A stretch of 64,000 bases of DNA, taken from the NCBI GenBank assembly GCA_003508835.1, contig PUFA01000066.1:5536501-5600500 (forward strand), read 5' to 3'. Of this stretch, positions 48,410-61,553 are shown piece by piece. The stretch is from Eonycteris spelaea. Lineage: Eukaryota > Chordata > Mammalia > Chiroptera > Pteropodidae. The translations under genes and the position numbers were made by a program. How positions within the stretch are numbered: the first letter of the stretch is position 1; each line of letters opens with the position of its first letter. Under the pieces are notes generated by a model. That model had not been told where the DNA came from, made no database searches, and was given only the letters and a program-made list of their open reading frames with translations.

Positions 48410-51400
48410 CTTGAATATTGTTTAAATGATAATTTCCTTTTCTTCAAATGATATGGAGAGCAAAACTTTCTTTTTTAAAAAAATTTTCTTTTATTTAATG
48501 GAAACTTGCCTATTTTCACATGTCTTGCTTATTTATTTTATATTTTTAAAAGAAGACAGTATTCATCTATGTATTTTGCATAACGATTATATCAAATGTA
48601 GGGATTGATGTCATGTCATTAAAGACAGTTGAGCACTCGTTTATGCTTCTATATTATCATTTAGAACATCTGTTGCAGTTTTTGTGAGGAAATCTAACAG
48701 TCGTGTCTCGTTCCTGTTGATTTCCGTTGCTGTTTAGATGGTGAAAGGATAATAGAAAGCACTAACCTTACTTCACTCATTTCACAGCTGAAACTTTGTC
48801 ATATACGAAGAAATATGTAAATACTTCATTTTAAAATATGCAGTACATATTCTATCAGAACCTGCATATTTCACATGTCTCTTACGTATCTATAAAAATC
48901 ATAAATCTTGGGGAAGGTTCCGGCAAATGCCGAGACGGGTTGAGCTTCATACAAACACAGTGCAACGATAGAAGAATGTTTTAGAAACCAAGAGATGTAT
49001 CAACAGGAAGAACTGTTCAGTGCTCTTCAAAACTGATGCTTTAGATTTTATGTTAGTGCTCTGTAATTAACTAGGGTTTATGTTGAGAACGATGTAGACG
49101 TCAAGCAGCTGTGTCTTTAAAAATAAGACTTTTTTTCCTTAAATAAAGAGACCATTTATCCCTTCAAACCCCAAAAGACATATATTTTGGGATTTGGGAG
49201 ATCTAATAGTATGAGATTCCCAGCAGATGGCACCGCTACTCCAGAATGCCAGTGGAAAGTTCATAGTACAAAAATGAGGGTAATCCTGGGTAGTAATATT
49301 CAAATTCTAGAAAATGACTTAAAAAGACTTTCTTTTCCTGCATCCATTTGGTTAGTGTTCAGGTAGAGGCGTGAGGCTGGGAGATACATCAGTCAGGTTG
49401 TAGCTGGAAATAGATAACACACTCAAATTATAATAATTTCAGAAAACTTTAGCCAAGATTACGAAGGTGGAGAGTTTCGTACCCTCAGAGGCCAGGGGAG
49501 ACAGCAGCCCCCCCCCACTCTGTAACCCAGAAAAGGGCCACCTTCATTTGGGGTGGGGGGAGGAGTGGGTGACACAGCCTGGAGACTGGACACCCTGGCC
49601 TCATTCTCTCCCTCCACATTCCAGCCGGTGCCCACCACTGGCCAAACGCGACCTGAGTCCAGAGGGAGTCTATCAAAATCGGTCCGTTTCAGGACCCCGG
49701 AAAGGTGGTGAATGGGTGGGTCCAGAGGGGCGGCTGACACAGGAAGGTGGCGAACGCGGAACCGTTCCGAAATTTTCACAACAAAGACTCGTCCGACGTA
49801 TGTGTCAGAAACTGGATCATGTCACTGCCTGGGCTTGAAAATATTACCAGCATATTAGCAAGTAAGCCTAAAATAAAACGAACATGGGGGTGGCGATAAC
49901 ACCATACATTGTCGCTAACTTTATACCTTGTTCTTCTCAGTTTACCGGTGAAGTTCCAGGATATCAGAAATATATAATTCCCACTTTCCTGCAGTGTCCC
50001 TAAGCCTTTTCTCTCTTCCGTCAGTAGCGAGCATTTGGGGCCAGAATAAGACCAGGAAGCAGCATCTGAAGAGGTGACTAAAACTCGACTCCAGCCAGCA
50101 GTTGCCACGCACGTTTTAAATTTTTGGACAGGAATACTGATTTTTGTGTACAGTCACTATTTTTAGCGCAACTGTTTCTAAAGCATTGCAGGCTGAACAA
50201 AAGATCGTTGTAGAACAAACTTGACCATCAGGGCTGCCGGTTTGCAAACGCAGGTGCACAGCGTGCTGTGTCTTACCCAGGCTTTCAGTAGGAAGTAGGT
50301 GGTAGACAGTTCGCTCTGAACTCAGGGCCTTGTGAGCTGCTGTCCAGTGCCGCCGACTTCCTGTCATCTCGATAACCACCTCTAGCTTGTCCGAAAGCCT
50401 TGGGAGCTCTAGTCAAAAGCGTGGCTAATTAGGGGAGGGAGGTGGGAAATGCCATTTGGGGCAGAGTTTTGACAGCAGGAAGCCTAAAGGGCTTTGAATG
50501 GAAAGGCCATCCACACAATGGAGCGCTATTTGAAAATCATTTGGCAGTCGGTCGATGGGTTTCAGTACAAAGAGATGGAGGTAGGGGTAGCGGACGTTCC
50601 TGCCCTTCCCCGGGTGCATCGAGTCAGTTGGCAGATGAGGAAAGAAAAGCAAGCTAGGACTTACGAGAGAAGGTGAGATGTATAGGTCTTGACAGTAGCA
50701 GAGAGACGAGGAAGCCAAAGATAACTTGGTTTTGAGCACCGGCCCCATGCAGCCTGCAAAACAGGTTTTCTTTGGCTCCTGTCGTTAAAAAATTTTTTAA
50801 AAAAAATTTCTTGCCACAATAAAATCAGGAGATCTCACATAAAATTTCAGCTTGGCAACATTGGGACCCTATTTCCCAGTGATGATCTTCAGCTGCTCAC
50901 CCAGCAGACAAAGCGGGCTCTCTGCAGCTCACCCCGCCCCCTCCGCTCACTTCACACGCCTGGCACCTGGCCTCATTGGCTTTGACCTCCGGACGGCAGC
51001 AGAGGCGGAAGTGTCTGGCGTGGGAGGGAAGCAGGGGTTTGGCTTCGGACACGTGGCGTGGCTAGGACACCCACCGTGTGAGACGTGCGATCGGCTTCGG
51101 GAAAGGTGGGTTGAAGCTTTTTTTTTTTTTTTTTTTCTGGGACGAGAGGGGCCAGGAAACTGGAGACAAGGTTACCTTCCAGCGCTTGGGCAAAACAAAA
51201 GGCTAAGAAGAGGACGGTGGCAGAGGTCAAGGCCCGGGGAGCCAGAGTAAGCTCGGGGGTCTACCAGCAGCGAGACGGGGCCTAGGCCCTAGGAGCACCC
51301 CAGCGCGGCTGAGAAGGGGCCAGGTTTACAGAGGCGGGAATCTGCACTAGAGTCGCTGCTCCTGGCATCCCCCGGGAGCCCGGGACTGTCCCCCACTCCA

Positions 51401-51414
51401 TGCGGGACCGTTCT

Positions 51415-51600
51415 CATCCTGGAGAAGTGCTTCTTAACATTGAAGGTGCGTACACACCACCTGGGGGCTTTGTTAAACTGCAGGTTCTAGATCCGTGGTC
51501 TTGGGCTGGGGCCCGAGCTTCTGCATCTGTAACACGCTCCCAGATTCTGCTGGTACTGGTGGTCCGTGGGCCCTGCCTTGGGGGCCTGAGGCAGCTGGTC
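51415..51600 (+). mobile_element. MER20-like hAT MITE
   Basis: GTGCTTCTTAACATTGAAGG, CACCACCTGGGGGCTTTGTT, GCTTCTGCATCTGTAACACG, CTCCCAGATTCTGCTGGTAC, GTGGTCCGTGGGCCC. A further fragment of the same kind is at about 51808-51862. Confidence 0.55.
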
Positions 51601-52205
51601 ATGAAAGGAGGGCTTAGGAAAAAATGCAGCTGGGAGGGACTGGCTGCATGGCGATGGGCGCACTGCGGGGCACGTCAGAAATGTGCTGTTTTCCACGGCA
51701 CTCAAACCCGAAAAAAACATTCCCCCAACTGAGCGTGATGTATAAAACGGATGTTGCCTTGGACAACTCTCTCATAGAAACCGGATGAAACCTGGTTTTT
51801 TTTTTTAACAAGCCCTCCAAGTGATTCTGATTCCGCTACAGCATTAGTGTGGCTCAAATAATTCAGTCTTTCAGGGGCCCCCGGGGAGGAGACCAAACAC
51901 CATCTGATAATCCTTAGCACGTAATTAATTACGTCTGATGATGACAAGAGAAACAGGATACGGCAGCACGGAAGGAGCCTCAGCCGGCCGGTTAGGGGTG
52001 GAGGGCAGCCGAGGGTGTCCTGGCGGACCCCGGGGTTTCGTAGGAAACAGCTTATAAAACATCGAGCAATGGGTGATGCGAGGTTTGGAGGCAGAAGCAA
52101 AAGTATTTTTACCAGAAAGTTCACCGTGGAGTGAAGGGCATGAGACTCCTGTTCGATGGGATTGCCGTGTAGATGGAAGGGCTTTCTCTTTTCATTTTTA
52201 AGATC

Positions 52206-52208
<3 letters not shown>

Positions 52209-52270
<62 letters not shown>

Positions 52271-52281
52271 TATATATATAA
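52209..52281. repeat. (TA)n tract, about 70 bp
   Basis: Three blocks of TA repeat joined by AATA and ATTA breaks, self-complementary throughout. Confidence 0.95.
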
Positions 52282-52465
52282 GTGCAGGCAGGAGCAGATG
52301 GGATGAAATCTGGGCTGGAAGGCAGTGAAGACGTCTAGGGACTAGAGGTGGTGGACCTCGGCAAGGGAGGAGCGTGCGTGAAGGTGGAGGATGGCAGGAC
52401 GCGCCCGGAAAACAAAATTAGAGGTACACCTAAGACCAGCTCTTCCTTGAGGAGTAAATGATAGC

Positions 52466-52490
52466 AAAAAAAAAAAAAAAAAAAAAAAAA
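52466..52490. repeat. poly(A) tract, 25 nt
   Basis: Uninterrupted run of 25 A. It is not followed by an obvious target-site duplication. Confidence 0.95.
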
Positions 52491-52760
52491 TTTCGGAGTA
52501 GCGATTACCTCTGGGGACGGAGGGCAGTGGGAAGACATGGTTGAAGAAGCGAAGTCAGGAGGCTGGGTCGTGGGCACAGAGCTATCTAGGTGTAATGTAT
52601 CACATTCACCACGGACCCTTGTGCGTGCATGGATGCCACTCACAATAACACGTTCTGATGCAATGCCGTTAGTTAGGGCACGAATATCAACCGGAAAAAA
52701 AAAATGCATCTCGTGAGGTTGTTACTGGTATTTTACGGCATCGCTATAACATTTTTGCGT
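52490..52760 (+). repeat. L1M-like 3' UTR fragment
   Basis: AGTAGCGATTACCTCTGGGG and GGTGTAATGTATCACATTCA resemble the 3' UTR of old L1 families. It follows a 25-A tract. Confidence 0.4.
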
Positions 52761-52938
52761 GTCATTCGGCATAAAATGGAGCATCGTATGTCTCCGTTTT
52801 TAAAAGTAGAACAAGAGCAGCACTCAAAGCAGAATCCGTAATTAAAGATTACATTACACGCCACCTTTATGTGTGGGGCGGAATTTAAAGGTTGGCTTAA
52901 AGATTTGGTGTAAAAAATTTTAGAGCACAGTAATTAGG

Positions 52939-52963
52939 GTGTGTGTGTGTGTGTGTGTGTGTT
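52939..52963. repeat. (GT)n microsatellite
   Basis: About 12 GT units. Confidence 0.95.
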
Positions 52964-53034
52964 TTCCAGTAACTAATTCTCTGCTAGAGCCTCCGTTCTG
53001 ATATGTAGGGATGATTTTAATGTTTCCAATACCG

Positions 53035-53220
53035 AGAGCAAGCATTGAGTGCTTACGGTATGCTGGAACTCTTCTGAATGCTTTTTGCTTCTTCCTTCCT
53101 TTCTCACAATAACCGTTCGAAGCAGATTCTGTTATCACCTCTCATTGTACAGATGTGGAGAAGGTTCTGAGAGGTGAGACAACTTGCCCCGAGGCTTAAC
53201 GGGCTCTTAACTAAGCACAA
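53035..53220 (-). repeat. MIR
   Basis: GAGTGCTTACGGTATGCTGG, TCTCACAATAACCGTTCGAA, TCATTGTACAGATGTGGAGA, GACAACTTGCCC: minus-strand MIR. Confidence 0.75.
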
Positions 53221-53689
53221 GCTGCACTTCTGAAATTTATTTTGTTGGGTGATTTTATCAAAACGAATTTCAGGTAGCTTCTTAAATATACATGTAAATG
53301 CATATGTGTATCTACATGAGATACAAATATGACATTAACAGAATAGGGAAAAGAAAAAAGTGAGTAAAACAGGGAAAAGTAAATGAATTGGCCACAGGGT
53401 CCACACGTTTGATTCGCATGCTCTGAGCTTCTGGTTAGCTAAGGTGAAGAAAAAAAAAAAAAAAGATGAGTGATACCGCATTAGAAAGAGTGGTCTATAC
53501 CAGTATCTTAGGAGGAAAAGTGCATTTCAGAGGATTAAACCGTGAAAAAAATGTCCTCCATTGGGCACTGACTTTGAACAAGGTAATAGAGGTTGACTTC
53601 GCTGCCTGCTTCAGAGCACACAAAGGAGCAGCATTCACGTGGCCAGTTCGTGTAGTGGCTTAACAGTTAACCTCACTCTGATGGAAAGG

Positions 53690-53945
53690 AATCCGCGAGA
53701 GGCTGACAATAACGAGCCAACATCCACATAGCCAGGCGCTGTCTGAATCCTTTACGTACATGCTCACCTCATCTCCACAGTCCCGTGAGGTACATGCTAT
53801 CACCTTCATTTCCCAGATGAGGAAATGGAAGCCCAGAGGAATTAAGGGACCTGCTCAAGTTGCCATGATTCTTAAGTAGCAAACTCAAGACTCAAACCCA
53901 AGCAATGGGGTCTCACCAAATCTGTGCACCCAACCACTCCACTGC
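53690..53945 (-). repeat. MIR
   Basis: CCAGGCGCTGTCTGAATCCT, TTACGTACATGCTCACCTCA, TCATTTCCCAGATGAGGAAA, GAATTAAGGGACCTGCTCAA: minus-strand MIR, well preserved. Confidence 0.85.
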
Positions 53946-54639
53946 AATACTGGTACACAAGTGTAGAACCTTCTAGAGGTCTTTCAAGCCCATAGCAACT
54001 TCAAGTGCAGAATGTCCCTTAGACATGGGTGGGAATTAGAAGGCAGAGTACTGATGGCCTCGGTCTCTGAGGCATGTCAGGAAAAAACCTTCTCACCTTG
54101 AGACCCATTTCGGTTTAATCCTGTGAGATGAGAGAAGGTATGTGGTTATACCAACAGAACATCCGGAATCCTGAACTTGGCCTTGGACAGCGCTGTGCAC
54201 AGTAATACTGGATAGAAGGGAAGAAGGGTCATTTCTGTCAGAAACACTAGTCGTGGTTTCTGACTTAGTTTATAATAATATCTCTGACATCCGAAGTCAT
54301 GCTGCCATTCGGAGTAGCATTGGGGTTCTTGGTAGATTTTGGCCCATAGATGTCAACAAAACCCTTGAAAACACAGATGTAGTTGAGCAAATGTCTTAGG
54401 AAATGGTGGAAATCTTCCTCAGGATGTGATTGCAGTGGGAAACCATTGGCCTGAGGAGGACTTGGATTTAATGAAACGATCTATTCATTATTGTTTTAAA
54501 TCATTCAGGTAAAACTCATGCAGTCTGAATTAGAGGAGCTGGCAAAGGCAAAGGACTCTGATTAAATTAAACGAGTGCAGAACGAGGATGAAACTCAGGT
54601 CCAAGACGACGCTTCCCTTGACCCACACATCTCCATCTT

Positions 54640-55135
54640 CATCCCCATGGCCTTGGCCCAAGGGCCGTGATGGCTCCTGCCTGTCCGTGAGTCTCCCTGT
54701 CTCCACTTCTGCTCACACACACTTCCCTCAATCCATCTTTACTCGGTAGCCAGAGACCTTTTTTTTTAGATCACACGTCTGATGAGCTTACTCGCTCCCC
54801 AATCCCTTCCCTCCCTCTCCAAAAGGTAATGTCGTCCCCTTGACAAGGGCAGTGGAAAAGCACACACATGGCGTGGCCCGTGCGATTCTAACCCTGCCCA
54901 CCCTTCCATTTCCCCTTTCCTCTCCACGCTAATCCTACTGACTTAGTCCGGTTCTCTGAAGCGGGTCATGCTCCCTTGTCGTCGGACCTGTGCCCTTGCC
55001 AGGTCAAATCCCCCTGCGCACTTCGTAGCATGGGCAACGATTACATTTATATGAATCTGTGCAAATTATTGGTCTGTCTCCCTCATTAGACAGAAGTCAG
55101 AGGCTGTGTTGATGTTTTTTTTTCTCTTATACTCC
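54640..55135 (+). repeat. L2 LINE 3' part
   Basis: CTTGGCCCA/AGGGCCGTGA, TTTAGATCACACGTCTGATG, TCTGTCTCCCTCATTAGACA, GAAGTCAGAGGCTGTGTTGA: sense L2, diverged. Confidence 0.55.
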
Positions 55136-55204
55136 CAGCCCCCGCCTACCATGAAATCTAGTACGTCATAGTACTCACTATTTATCATGACCCAGTAGTT
55201 CCGC

Positions 55205-55446
55205 AACGCCCCCCCCCTATAAGTATCCAATAGATAAGGGAGTTTGTCTCCATCAAAAGATATATTCAGGAATGCTCATAGGAGCTTTATTCTTAATAGC
55301 CCAAACACCCGATTTCCATCAACAGGAGAATAATAGATAAATACACTGTGGTCTAGTCATACAATGGAATACGACACAGCCATAAAAAGAACAAAGTACA
55401 GTGACATGCAAAAACAAGACATTGAATCTCAGAGACTTATATAATG

Positions 55447-55497
<51 letters not shown>

Positions 55498-55545
55498 ATT
55501 CCACTTATATAAAGTATAAGAACAGCGGCAGGCAGGCGAAGGTCA
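55205..55545 (+). repeat. L1M 3' end with embedded (GA)n
   Basis: GCTCATAGGAGCTTTATTCT, TAATAGCCCAAACACCCGAT, ATACAATGGAATACGACACA, GCCATAAAAAGAACAAAGTA, CCACTTATATAAAGTATAAG follow an old L1 3' region. A GA run at 55450-55492 has expanded inside it. Confidence 0.8.
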
Positions 55546-55559
55546 CCTTCTAGGGAAGG

Positions 55560-55745
55560 ATAGTAATAAGTACCATTTACGGAGCATTTACTAAACCCCA
55601 GGCACTTTATCAAACCCTTGAATGTGTCTTAACGAACAGACCCTCCCCAAACCCTGCGGGGATGATTTGTCAGATGAGGAAACAAAGGGATTGAAACGGG
55701 AAGGCCACGCAGCTGGTGATTGCAGCCGAATCTCATTGTGTCCTG
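55560..55745 (-). repeat. MIR
   Basis: CATTTACGGAGCATTTACTA, CCCCAGGCACTTTATCAAAC, TTGTCAGATGAGGAAACAAA: minus-strand MIR. Confidence 0.75.
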
Positions 55746-58700
55746 ACAGGTCATGCAGCTGCACAAACCATCGCCTGGGGCTGCTAGGGGATATTAAGCA
55801 TGTCCCCCGGGCCTGGGTCGCAGTAAGAACTCCAAGGATGGTCTTGTCGGGCTTAGTCCTGAGAAAAAAATGGAGGCTCTCAGAGGTCGCCCAAGGCCAT
55901 GTAACTGAGGTCGCATGTGTGCAGTTCTGACCCGGAATTCTATTGTGCAGGTTGATTCTTAGTGACTTTTTGTGCTTACTCGTAATGTAACACTGTGTTG
56001 AGACTTTCGTGGGCACTGAGCACTTCCACCTTTCTGAACCTCTTTCTCCCAAAGTCAAATATTAAGAAGTATATTTTACGACTGCCTTGGTGAAAGGTAC
56101 GTGTAACCTGGCTTGGATTATATTCATTATTTTTTCTGACTAAAAAAACACACACACACAAAACATTTTCATGGGCTCCTAAGAAACCATGGGCACTATG
56201 CTCGCTGGGCCCCGTGAGGAAGTGGGACCTGCTGAGTGGAGATGGATTGTCAGGTGCCAGGGATGAAGATGGTGGGTTTTGGGGGGCGGGGGGGGGAATT
56301 GGGGGATAACCTGTGGTTGAAAAACGCAACTGAAGACAGAATTACATTTTGATGAAATAAGATTCTACTTCTCTTGTAATTTTTAAATTGCCATAGTTAC
56401 CGTAAAAGGTTCAGCCATCAGTGTGAAATGACATTGGAGTCCAAATGATAGAGAAGGCTTTCTGACTTAATGAAAAAGCAGAAAACAATCCAGAAAAAGA
56501 GACTGCGCTTCATGGAAATGGTGTTTTGTGTCATTCGATCTGGTTTGGAGTGGGGCGGGGGAGGGAATTGGTGAAATGCTACAAAATGCTGGCGTTCAAA
56601 CAGACCTTGATATAAATAGTGAATTGTGCTTTCGGGCTTTCAAAACACAGGATTCCGGTCTCAGGTTAAGTAGCATCGGTTGGAGTCAATCTACATATGC
56701 AGAAGCCGATTGCATCGTGCACCGCAGAGAATGCAGGACTCCCTGAAAGTTTTAAATTACCATTTGCCTGGAGTCTGAACCATTCCAGAAGGCCTTTGAA
56801 AACAGACGGAAGGAAAGAAAAAAAAAATCCCTCCAGCAACTTAGATGCTATTTGTGTATGGGATTTGAGTAGCTCTGAGCTGGTAGCGGGTGTCTGTAAC
56901 CTTTTATGAAGGTCTCTAAAAGCAAACACACACACACACAGGACCTGGGGAACGGAAGCCCAGCACTGAGCAAGTTCTTCGTTTCACACAGAACCCCCCT
57001 GGGATGCTCGCACGTCTTCATTCTGTTCACGTAACAACAGCCGTGAGCCACGCAGGGCAACGGGCGAGTATAAAATATGGATGACTTTCGGCGTCATGGC
57101 TGCTATTGACACAAAGCCAAGACGATAACGTCCCTTCCTATTCTGTCAGGAGTGGCGGGTGTAATTGCTGGAAAGACCAAGGAATGTGAGCGCGGATGAA
57201 TGTGAAACCGACAGGAAAGCCAGTGTGGATGCAGAGAAAATGGCTGAAGCCACCTCACCATCGTCTGATGCGTTTGGCCCCCATCGTGATGGATGAGATC
57301 ATCCTACCCCTCACCAACGTATGTTCGGACCAGAAACGCTATGCCTGGGTCTAACCCGGAATCTCCCTCCCATGGCCCTGCAGTTCACGTAACTGAAGGA
57401 AGCCGGCCGAGGGAGTTGTCGCTGCCCCGTGCAGAGGGGGTGGAATTCTCTAGTATGCCCCAGTGTACACCCGCCCTGTTGTCTCCTTGTCTATGACGCC
57501 ACTGCAGCTTTTATAGAAAAGAGATCCTTCGTGGTCTTTCGTTTTAGGCTAATGTTATAGCTGTTAGAACCCTTGGGAGTTGGGGAGATGGCGTCGGCAG
57601 GCAAGGATGTGCCCATCAAATGGGAGAAAGAGCATGTTGGCTTCACCCAGCTGTGTCGTCCAGCAGGCGAGAGTTGAGTTGCTGATGCTTCGATTGTTAA
57701 AGGAAATCTGGAAATCTGAATGTCCTTCAGGGTAAAATCTCCAGATTTTTAAATGTTGCCAAATCATTGAAAGATTTAAAAGACGTTAAGAAGAACGGAA
57801 CAGTCAGGCACAGACAACAAACATCTGCAAACGGCATTCACAGACTACCAACTCCTGGCCAATTCATAGGGAAATAAAAAGAACAGTAGAGATCTGACAG
57901 AGGGCTGACAAAAGCCTTTTAATTAAATAGTAAAAAGGGAAAGTCACATCTTTGCTTTGGCGTTTTAATAAAACGACACTCTTCAACAATGTGTTTCCTA
58001 TCTTTGACCCGAAGGAAAAAAAAATAAGATAAGGAAAAAAACCCCAACACATATAGGGCAGGGATATTTTTTACAACATTGGTGAATTGTTTAAATGTGG
58101 TTTGAGTTTATGTCTTACTTGGCTGCTGTGATGGGTTAAAGGAGATTTTAATACATTGCTCAGATGAAAAGAGGTATGGAGATTCTTCAGTAGATAAAAA
58201 ACAGTAGTGGAGAGAAATTTTTTTGAAATAACGGTCAAGAAAACATCTAAACAAACTTAAATATCACCAGAGAGAGTCCGCCAATAAGTCAATAAAGCAA
58301 AAGGGGTTATTAACCTCAAAACAGGATTGCTGCTGGGGTCACAAGAAAACCATCTGGCATGCACTGTTTTTTATTGACACTTCAGGATAAACAAATAAAA
58401 ACACTCCATTTCAATTAAACGTTGGACACTCATGTTCCATCTTTCTCGAATGCTGCGAACGGGCATATAACCACAGCCATCCCCCGTTTCCCCTTAAATC
58501 TTCTCTTGCCTTCACAAGCGGAGCAAGAGGCACCTCCGAGTGTTTTCCTCACGACAGCCCTGGACTCAGAAATCTACGAGATACTAAACAGAAGAGGGAC
58601 AGGCCAGAGCTTTTTCATTTCTGCAGGTGACCTTCTAGAGCGGAGCCAGTGAGAACTTAAATGGGACTTTAAAGTGTCCTTTCTGTTCATTTTCAGGACC

Positions 58701-59040
58701 TCCTAGACTCTTGGGTCAGAGCGGAAAGAGGTCTTGGGGAGTTACAACGCAGCCTTTATGGATGGGAGTATTGAGGTGCAGAATGGCTGGCTCAGGCAGG
58801 GTCAAAGAGTAAGGCAACGTCAACGTCAATTCCACGTCTGCGGTAGGCAGCCTTCAGCCCGACTCCCGGCGACCCCGCCTCCTGCTACTCATGCCCTTGT
58901 GTGATCCTCCGCCTTTAAATGTGGACTGGACCCAGCAAGAGGCTTCCCACGAATAGAGTACAGCTGAAGTGATGAGATGTCACTTCTGTGCAGGTGACAG
59001 AAGACTGGCTATTATCTTGCTTGCCTTCTTCCTCACTGGT

Positions 59041-59059
59041 TCTCTCTCTCTCTCTCTCA

Positions 59060-59099
<40 letters not shown>

Positions 59100-59137
59100 T
59101 TCTGTCTCTGTCTCTATCTCTCTACCTCTGGCTCTAT
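59041..59137. repeat. (TC)n microsatellite with degenerate tail
   Basis: TCTCTCTC with one CACAC break, fading into TGTCTTTCTGTCTCTG. Confidence 0.95.
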
Positions 59138-59799
59138 TCTCACACACTTGCTCTGGTAAACCCAGGTGGAGAGGGCCCTGTGACAAAGAACAGAGGGAGG
59201 CCACCCACCAACAACCACTCAGGAACTGAGGCCCTCACAGTCCAACAGCCCTGGAGGGACAGACTCCTGCTAACATAAGTGGCCTAGACTCGCATCCTTC
59301 AGATGAGACCACGTCCCTTGTCGGTACCTTGGTTGCAGCCTCGTGAGAGATTATGAGCCAGAGGCATCCAGTGCTGTGACTGATTCCAGACCCACAGGAA
59401 CTGGGAGGTCATCTCTGGGTGCTCTTCACAGCTGCCGAGTTTGGGGGGAGTTTGTTACACGGCAATCGATCCCTTTTACAGTGTCTTGACTCAGGCCACT
59501 GTTCTTTCCCTAGTTGGCTGCCCTTATAGCCTTTGTACATATATTTTTTCAGTTACTGTGCCCCCATCTTATTGATAATCACTGTGAGGACACTGTTTCG
59601 GGCAGCGTCCAGGGTACACAGATGGGAGTGGCAAAGTCCTTATTCTCACAGAATTGTGCTTCAGTCGTGGGACCATATTTTAGAATGGCCATCTTGGTGG
59701 GATACAACAAGATTTCTGTAAAGACCAAGAAAGACCAATTTCTTTGTTGGGAAAATGAACATAACACGGTCGGACGATTGTAAGGAATGAGACGAGTTA

Positions 59800-59990
59800 A
59801 CGGAGGCAGTGCGTGTTGTGTGCCGAGCGTCGTGCTGTGAGCACTTTGTGGATATTCACTCGCTTAATCTTCACAACTTTATCATGAGGACGGGAGCATC
59901 ACTCCCGTTTTCAGACAAGGAAACTGAGGCACAGGGATTTTAAACAAGGTCACTCTGGTAGAAATTGACAGACAAAAATGGCAACCTGAA
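59800..59990 (-). repeat. MIR
   Basis: GCTGTGAGCACTTTGTGGAT, ACTCGCTTAATCTTCACAAC, TTTTCAGACAAGGAAACTGA, GGCACAGGG: minus-strand MIR. Confidence 0.8.
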
Positions 59991-60063
59991 ATCTGAGGTG
60001 TCTGGGCCATAAAGTCTGTGTTTTAACAATTTTGTTCTCCTGTTTTTGGAAAGATGAAGGATG

Positions 60064-60145
60064 TTGGGTACCATATGTAGAGTGCTTAGCACAGTACCTG
60101 CTACGTAGTAAGTGCTCAGCAAGTGGTTGCTATGATGAGGATGAT
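60064..60145 (+). repeat. MIR/L2 3' fragment with (GAT)n
   Basis: GAGTGCTTAGCACAGTACCT, GCTACGTAGTAAGTGCTCAG, CAAGTGGTTGCTATGATGAG and a short GAT run. Confidence 0.6.
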
Positions 60146-61523
60146 GATGATGATTATAAAAGATAAACTTTCACTGTTGCATTGGCTGGCAGCAGCTGAC
60201 CTGTATATAATAAAGATTTTATGAGGTTTTGATGAAAGCTGACCCAAAGCACTAAAATGTTTTAGCATATTATTCACATAAAAATAAACTAATATTAAAA
60301 AAAAAAAAAGGTTTGGACCTGAAGGTATGAAGATACTTTCTAGTGAATGTGCTCTTAAAAAAAAAAAAAAGAAAAGAAAACAAAACAAAAACCCAAACAA
60401 ATAATCAGCCAAAAATTTCTCCTCTAAGTCAAAAAGCAAACTTAAACTTGGTGCATAATAACTGAGCATTCAGAGGCAGAGCTGGCTTCAGGCAGTCTGG
60501 GTTCAGGGCCCTCAGAGTGTCACTTGGATTTACTCCTGATGCCCCCTTCTGTGCTGGTTTTATTCGAAGACTACAGGTGGCATCTCCAATCCATGCTCCC
60601 TGTCCTTATGGAGAGACAGCTTTGGTGGCGTCACCTTCATAGCTTTCCAGGTTTGAGCCACATGAGAGAATGAAAACCTTCTTGACAACACATAAACAAA
60701 CAGATTCATTCTGAGAAGCCTGGCTTGGGCCACGTGCTCACCATGACCCATACCCAGGAGATACTGTGGTTTGATTGGTTAGACTGGGTCACGTGCCCTA
60801 CTCTCAAGCTGTAGGTGGAGACCCAGGGACTGAGGGCAGGGATTGGGGGGACTCCAAAGAATTGGGGGTTGGTGTCAGGGAGCAAATGGTGAATGCTCAC
60901 TAGAAAGTGATGAAACCTTGAAATGTCAATCCGTGTGAGAGAGAGGGGAAATATAGGAACCTTGCATCATTTTGATCCTTTTGTCCTGTGTATTTTCTTT
61001 TGATCATTATTTTCAACAGCCAGCATACTTATACAATGTTACACTTCAAATACGTTATTCTAGCAAGGGCTTCTTTATATACCTGCAAAACAGGAATTGA
61101 CTACTTTTGTAAATATTTGGTGACTTCTGGTTGTACGTTGGGAGTCGAAAAGAGAAAAACAAAACTGGATTCACCTACTTTCATTTTCACAGGATCCACT
61201 TCATAGCTTTGTAGAAATAGAGCATCTTGAAGAAAAATAGAAAAGAAGCCGCTTGGAAACTTCTGGATGAATTTACAAAGGCTGTGCACATTAAGAAAAC
61301 ACTATTGTGTTTAGTTTTATAGACATAGAGAAGAAAAATGCTGTGTCTATACACTGATACCTGGCGACTCTGCTATATATATATATTTTTTACCTGGCAT
61401 GTTAACTGGTTTTGATTCTATTCAAAGTCTGACTTTTCTTGGAAAAGGAGTAAGAGCAGCTAGAAAGTCATTCATTCGTCTTTATGCTTAAGAATAAGAG
61501 AAAAATGTATTCCTCTTTCTAAA

Positions 61524-61553
61524 GATGTGTGTGTGTGTGTGCGCGCGTGTGCG
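61524..61553. repeat. (GT)n-(GC)n microsatellite
   Basis: ATGTGTGTGTGTGTGTGCGC GCGTGTGCG, a short alternating run. Confidence 0.9.

Noticed and set aside
55205..55545. Possible retrogene with coding-like stretches
   Set aside because: The sequence follows the 3' region of an old L1, not a cellular gene.
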